This document shows, piece after piece, positions 7,669 through 10,089 of a stretch of 10,089 nucleotides of DNA. Source of the stretch: an uncultured Lachnobacterium sp. GTDB lineage: Bacteria; Bacillota; Clostridia; Lachnospirales; Lachnospiraceae. The first letter of the stretch is position 1. Each line of letters starts with the position of its first letter. The translations under genes were made by a program, and so were the position numbers. The DNA lies in contig URQG01000047.1 in assembly GCA_900549895.1 (NCBI GenBank), forward strand, positions 1 through 10,089, written 5' to 3'. The notes under the pieces are model-generated. The model was not told the origin of the DNA. It searched no databases and saw only the letters and a list, made by a program, of their open reading frames with translations.

Positions 7669-8001
7669 TCAATTCTCCGATTCCTTGGTGATAATGGTAA
7701 CATCCGGGCGAAGGTTGCCGCCGATGTACCGGTAGTCGATGAAAAAGTGCTTTGTGTTATAGGTAAATCCATAGTTGTCATGCAAATATTCCAGATCAGG
7801 CGGATAGGTGCCTTCCAATGCATAACATTGTGTGATGCTGCGTTCCAACGCATTTGATACGATCCGGTATTCCTGTTCGGAATCGGAATCCGACAGGGTG
7901 GCTGAACCATACAAAAACAGGATCAGTGCCAAAATAATCAGCACGGATGGAAGCAGATACATCATGGATGAACGTTGCTTTTGAACATTAAAAAGTTTCA
8001 T
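7669..8001 (-). CDS. Small pilin/pseudopilin-like membrane protein (110 aa)
   Basis: I do not recognise a named family, but the segment ITQCYALEGTYPPDLEYL (56-73) is distinctive. It resembles the helix-turn of GspG/ComGC-type pilins, where a helix is followed by a G.YP..L..L pattern. I recall similar small proteins in Lachnospiraceae genomes (memory, unchecked). The N-terminus is basic (MKLFNVQKQR), followed by one hydrophobic span at about 14-33 with no Gly|Phe cleavage site and no Glu5. The remainder is a soluble domain with a single Cys59. The frame is open to 8037, but ATG 8001 is chosen because it has AAAGGAG at 8007-8013 and clears the pilC-like stop. The SD overlaps that stop codon, which points to coupled translation. 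Confidence 0.78.
   Translation of the reverse strand: MKLFNVQKQRSSMMYLLPSVLIILALILFLYGSATLSDSDSEQEYRIVSNALERSITQCYALEGTYPPDLEYLHDNYGFTYNTKHFFIDYRYIGGNLRPDVTIITKESEN
7675..7679 (-). promoter_or_regulatory. RBS that sets the start of the 165-residue gene
   Basis: CGGAG on the minus strand lies seven bases before ATG 7667 and within the last codons of the upstream gene. It favours this start over the upstream ATGs of the same open frame, which would overlap the 110-residue gene over most of its length. Confidence 0.7.
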
Positions 8002-8006
8002 AGACG

Positions 8007-8013
8007 CTCCTTT
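8007..8013 (-). promoter_or_regulatory. RBS overlapping the stop of the platform gene
   Basis: AAAGGAG on the minus strand is five bases before ATG 8001 and shares bases with the TAA stop (8014-8012) of the upstream gene. It decides the start of the 110-residue protein in favour of the internal ATG rather than the ATG at 8037. Confidence 0.8.
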
Positions 8014-9037
8014 AACCGATGCTGGACATAATGCCAAGCAACGGCAATAACAGTGAAATCAGAATAAGTCCGATAAAAATGCATAAGATAATGACAAGCG
8101 TCGGTTCCAGTACGGAGATAAGATGGGAAAGCTGATCATCCGTATCTTCTTCGTATGCTTCGCTGATCCGCTTCATGACATCATCCATTGCACCGGTCTT
8201 ATAACCGATCGTAATCCAACTGGCATAAAGCTGCGAGAAGATATGGGACGAAAGCAGTGCCCGGTCGAAGGAAGCTCCATGCCGGATCTCGCGTTCGCAA
8301 CTTTCAATACGATCCCGCATATGAGGATTATTTACAAGCTCCTTTGCAAGTGAAAGACCTCTGTCTGTATCCAATCCGCTCGCAAGTGCAAGAAACATGC
8401 AGTTGGCAAAACGACTTGCTGCAATCGACATAGCCAGTTTCCGGTGAAGGAAAAGCATGCGTCCAAGATCGGTATGATAGAGGATCAGTCCAACGATTAA
8501 TAAAATGAGAAACAGAATGACAAAAACAATCATATAACGATTTAACAGTTTACTGATGTGCATCAGTGTCCGGGCAATTCCCGTCAGATCGCTTCCGAGT
8601 TCTTCGTAGACCTGGGAAAAGACAGGAAGAACTTTTGCAATCAAAATCATAATGACGGCGATCATCATAATTGTCATGATCAGCGGGTAAGTGGCGGCTT
8701 TCTTGATGCCGTCGCGAATCTGTGCTTCACGTTCGTAGTAGCTGCTAAGTGACAAAAGGACTTCCTCAAGCCTTCCGGTCGTCTCGCCGAGTTCGATCAT
8801 ATGTACCATGTATTTCGGAAATTGTCTGGTTGCCTGTAATGCCTCGTAAAGTGTGGCACCGCCTTCCATCGGAGTATAGATCTCGGAGAGCAGAGCTTTG
8901 GTCGGCTCATCGGCAGCTTCGTCCCGCAAAATCGAGATTCCGTAATAGGTTGGAAGACCGGCATTTACTACCATGGCAATCTGTTGGCAGAATGCGGAAA
9001 TCTCCATTTGCGATAATTGTTTGTTGCGAAAAGGCAT
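8012..9037 (-). CDS. pilC: Type IV pilus / type II secretion platform protein, PilC/GspF family
   Basis: This is the polytopic inner-membrane platform on which the pilus motor ATPases act. The 341-residue protein contains two T2SSF repeats. The first has a QQIAMVVNAGLP helix (18-29) and FPKYMVHMIELGETTGRLEE (73-92). The second is at about 205-305 and has LYASWITIGYKTGAMDDVM (270-288). Membrane spans fall at about 117-138, 168-187 and 311-333. It lacks the leading segment of about 50 residues present in typical PilC/GspF proteins of about 400 residues. AAGGAGG at 9044-9050, six bases before ATG, is the best SD of the operon. It follows the lipoprotein gene by 31 bases. The family is certain; whether the system is a pilus or a secretion pseudopilus is decided here only by the PilT neighbour. 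Confidence 0.93.
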   Translation of the reverse strand: MPFRNKQLSQMEISAFCQQIAMVVNAGLPTYYGISILRDEAADEPTKALLSEIYTPMEGGATLYEALQATRQFPKYMVHMIELGETTGRLEEVLLSLSSYYEREAQIRDGIKKAATYPLIMTIMMIAVIMILIAKVLPVFSQVYEELGSDLTGIARTLMHISKLLNRYMIVFVILFLILLIVGLILYHTDLGRMLFLHRKLAMSIAASRFANCMFLALASGLDTDRGLSLAKELVNNPHMRDRIESCEREIRHGASFDRALLSSHIFSQLYASWITIGYKTGAMDDVMKRISEAYEEDTDDQLSHLISVLEPTLVIILCIFIGLILISLLLPLLGIMSSIG

Positions 9038-9068
9038 AAAACTCCTCCTTGATTTTGGTCGGTTTTAT

Positions 9069-10016
9069 TTAATAAACATATTTGGTTGTATATTTGCTGT
9101 TTTCACTTGTAAAATTTTTCGGTGATTTGCTTGTGGAAGCAAATGTCGGGTCCATAAGTTCCCAGTTTTTCCCGTCAAACTTGATGATTCCGTTGACCCA
9201 TCCGGTCTCCTTGGTATGGATACTGATCCATGCGTGGTAAACATCTCCCATGTAGCCGACTTCGAGACGTGTTGGAATACGCTGGCTGCGGAGCATTGCA
9301 GTCATGACTGCCGCATAGTCAAAGCAAATGCCTTTTTGGGATGAAAGGACCGTATCCACATCCGGCAGATAACCGCTGGTCACACTTTTCGCTTTGTCAT
9401 AATCGTAACTAATGTTGTCAATAATGTAATTATATACACTGGTAACAACGTCAATGTCGGAATCCGCAGAGGCAGCAAGTGCTTGCGCCTTGTTGACGAC
9501 CTGGGATTGTGCTGTAAAATTAACATATTGATTTGGGTACAGGTAAGGACCGAATTCATTTTTGATGGTGATTGTCATCTGTTCGTTTAAGGCTGTGGCA
9601 TACTGATTACCGGAGATATTTTCGTAGACTCCGATCGTATAATTACCGCTTCCCGCTGTCAGTGGAAAGACTTCATATCCACCGTGAAGATTGTAAGTAT
9701 AAGTCACGGCATCGGGACCGCAGATCTGCAGCTTGACTTTCGAACTGTCGCCGGTATAGTCTGCCATAATGTAGCCTTCGGATGCATTGGATGCATCGAT
9801 GGTTGCAACATCACATTGACGGATATCGGTACCGCTTGCCTCCGGAACGAGGACCTGTGGTGTGGCATCACGGCTTCCTGCAGAATTGGAATCCTGTGTT
9901 GCCGATTCATCCGGTCTGTTATCCGGCGGCTTTGGCTCGCTGCTGCATGCACAAAGCATAAAGCACAGACTGATCAAGGCAGATGCCACCCATCTGTTTC
10001 GATGTCTGGTTTGCAT
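9069..10016 (-). CDS. Transglutaminase-like domain lipoprotein
   Basis: This is a predicted surface lipoprotein of 315 residues. The signal peptide has a basic start (MQTRHRNRW), a hydrophobic core and the lipobox LCAC, with Cys24 as the lipidated residue. A low-complexity Ser/Pro/Asp linker covers about 25-58, followed by a beta-rich region at about 60-170. A transglutaminase-like (papain-fold) domain covers about 185-292. The triad is visible: Cys231 in KGICFDYAAVMTAML, His261 in DVYHAWI and Asp289 in WELMDPTF. The fold includes crosslinking enzymes, cysteine peptidases and non-catalytic forms, so the reaction is unknown. It is the first pilus-operon gene in the window. AGGAG at 10023-10027 is six bases before ATG, and genuine sequence ends only 29 bases upstream, so its promoter is not visible. 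Confidence 0.88.
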   Translation of the reverse strand: MQTRHRNRWVASALISLCFMLCACSSEPKPPDNRPDESATQDSNSAGSRDATPQVLVPEASGTDIRQCDVATIDASNASEGYIMADYTGDSSKVKLQICGPDAVTYTYNLHGGYEVFPLTAGSGNYTIGVYENISGNQYATALNEQMTITIKNEFGPYLYPNQYVNFTAQSQVVNKAQALAASADSDIDVVTSVYNYIIDNISYDYDKAKSVTSGYLPDVDTVLSSQKGICFDYAAVMTAMLRSQRIPTRLEVGYMGDVYHAWISIHTKETGWVNGIIKFDGKNWELMDPTFASTSKSPKNFTSENSKYTTKYVY

Positions 10017-10045
10017 TCGTTACTCCTAAATTGAAGTGATTGATG

Positions 10046-10089
10046 CTGTCTCTTATACACATCTGACGCTGCCGACGATCTTACGCGTG
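10046..10089. other. Nextera sequencing adapter at the contig end (not genomic)
   Basis: Bases 10046-10064 are the 19-base Tn5 mosaic end, and 10065-10078 (GACGCTGCCGACGA) complete the Illumina Nextera read-1 adapter in reverse complement. The next eight bases, TCTTACGC (10079-10086), sit exactly where the i5 index belongs; their reverse complement, GCGTAAGA, is one I recall as index 517. The final GTG is the first three bases of the flowcell-side oligonucleotide. This is untrimmed library adapter assembled into the contig. Confidence 0.98.

Noticed and set aside
7668..7910. An N-terminal extension of the 165-residue protein back to 7910.
   Set aside because: It would overlap most of the 110-residue gene out of frame. 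The extension has no hydrophobic or domain logic, and a good SD sits before ATG 7667.
8002..8037. An N-terminal extension of the 110-residue protein back to 8037.
   Set aside because: It overlaps the end of the pilC-like gene. ATG 8001 has AAAGGAG at ideal spacing and gives a normal basic-then-hydrophobic N-terminus.
10046..10064. The Tn5 mosaic end as a natural transposon end.
   Set aside because: It is followed directly by the Nextera-specific adapter and a standard-format index, so it comes from library preparation.

Overview
The window looks like a chromosomal contig end from a clostridial Firmicute, most likely of the Lachnospiraceae. This rests on AGGAG-type Shine-Dalgarno sites, a [4Fe-4S]-type PurF with a propeptide, the long (483-residue) PurB type, and a pilus locus whose small membrane proteins resemble ones I recall from gut Lachnospiraceae. 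The family assignment is inference. The coding density is very high: the largest gap between genes is 116 bases, and I see no tRNA, rRNA, CRISPR array, insertion sequence or phage gene.

Left half (1-5122, + strand). The 3' part of purC, then purF and purB, form a purine biosynthesis run: SAICAR synthase, amidophosphoribosyltransferase and adenylosuccinate lyase. It ends in a strong intrinsic terminator at 3800-3844. An enolase gene begins directly at the end of that terminator's T-tract, so its Shine-Dalgarno sequence lies inside the 3' arm of the hairpin. The enolase has all its catalytic residues but carries a small N-terminal insertion, and its arginine codon use is unlike that of purB. 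It may be a secondary or low-expression copy.

Right half (5108-10016, - strand, read right to left). Seven closely packed genes form a probable operon for a reduced type IV pilus or type II secretion-like machine. In order they are a transglutaminase-like lipoprotein, a PilC/GspF platform protein, four small single-span pilin-like proteins (110, 165, 155 and 169 residues) and a PilT ATPase. Spacing is tight: an SD overlapping a stop codon, a 1-base gap, an ATGA overlap and a TGATG overlap. Only one of the four small proteins has a recognisable, though degenerate, prepilin motif. The assembly ATPase (PilB), prepilin peptidase (PilD) and a canonical major pilin are not in the window. The pilT gene converges on eno and their 3' ends overlap by 15 bases.

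Right edge (10046-10089). The last 44 bases are not genomic. They are a Nextera adapter: the Tn5 mosaic end, the read-1 adapter, an 8-base index and the first three bases of the P5 side. True sequence stops at about 10045, so the promoter and any upstream genes of the pilus operon are missing for technical reasons.
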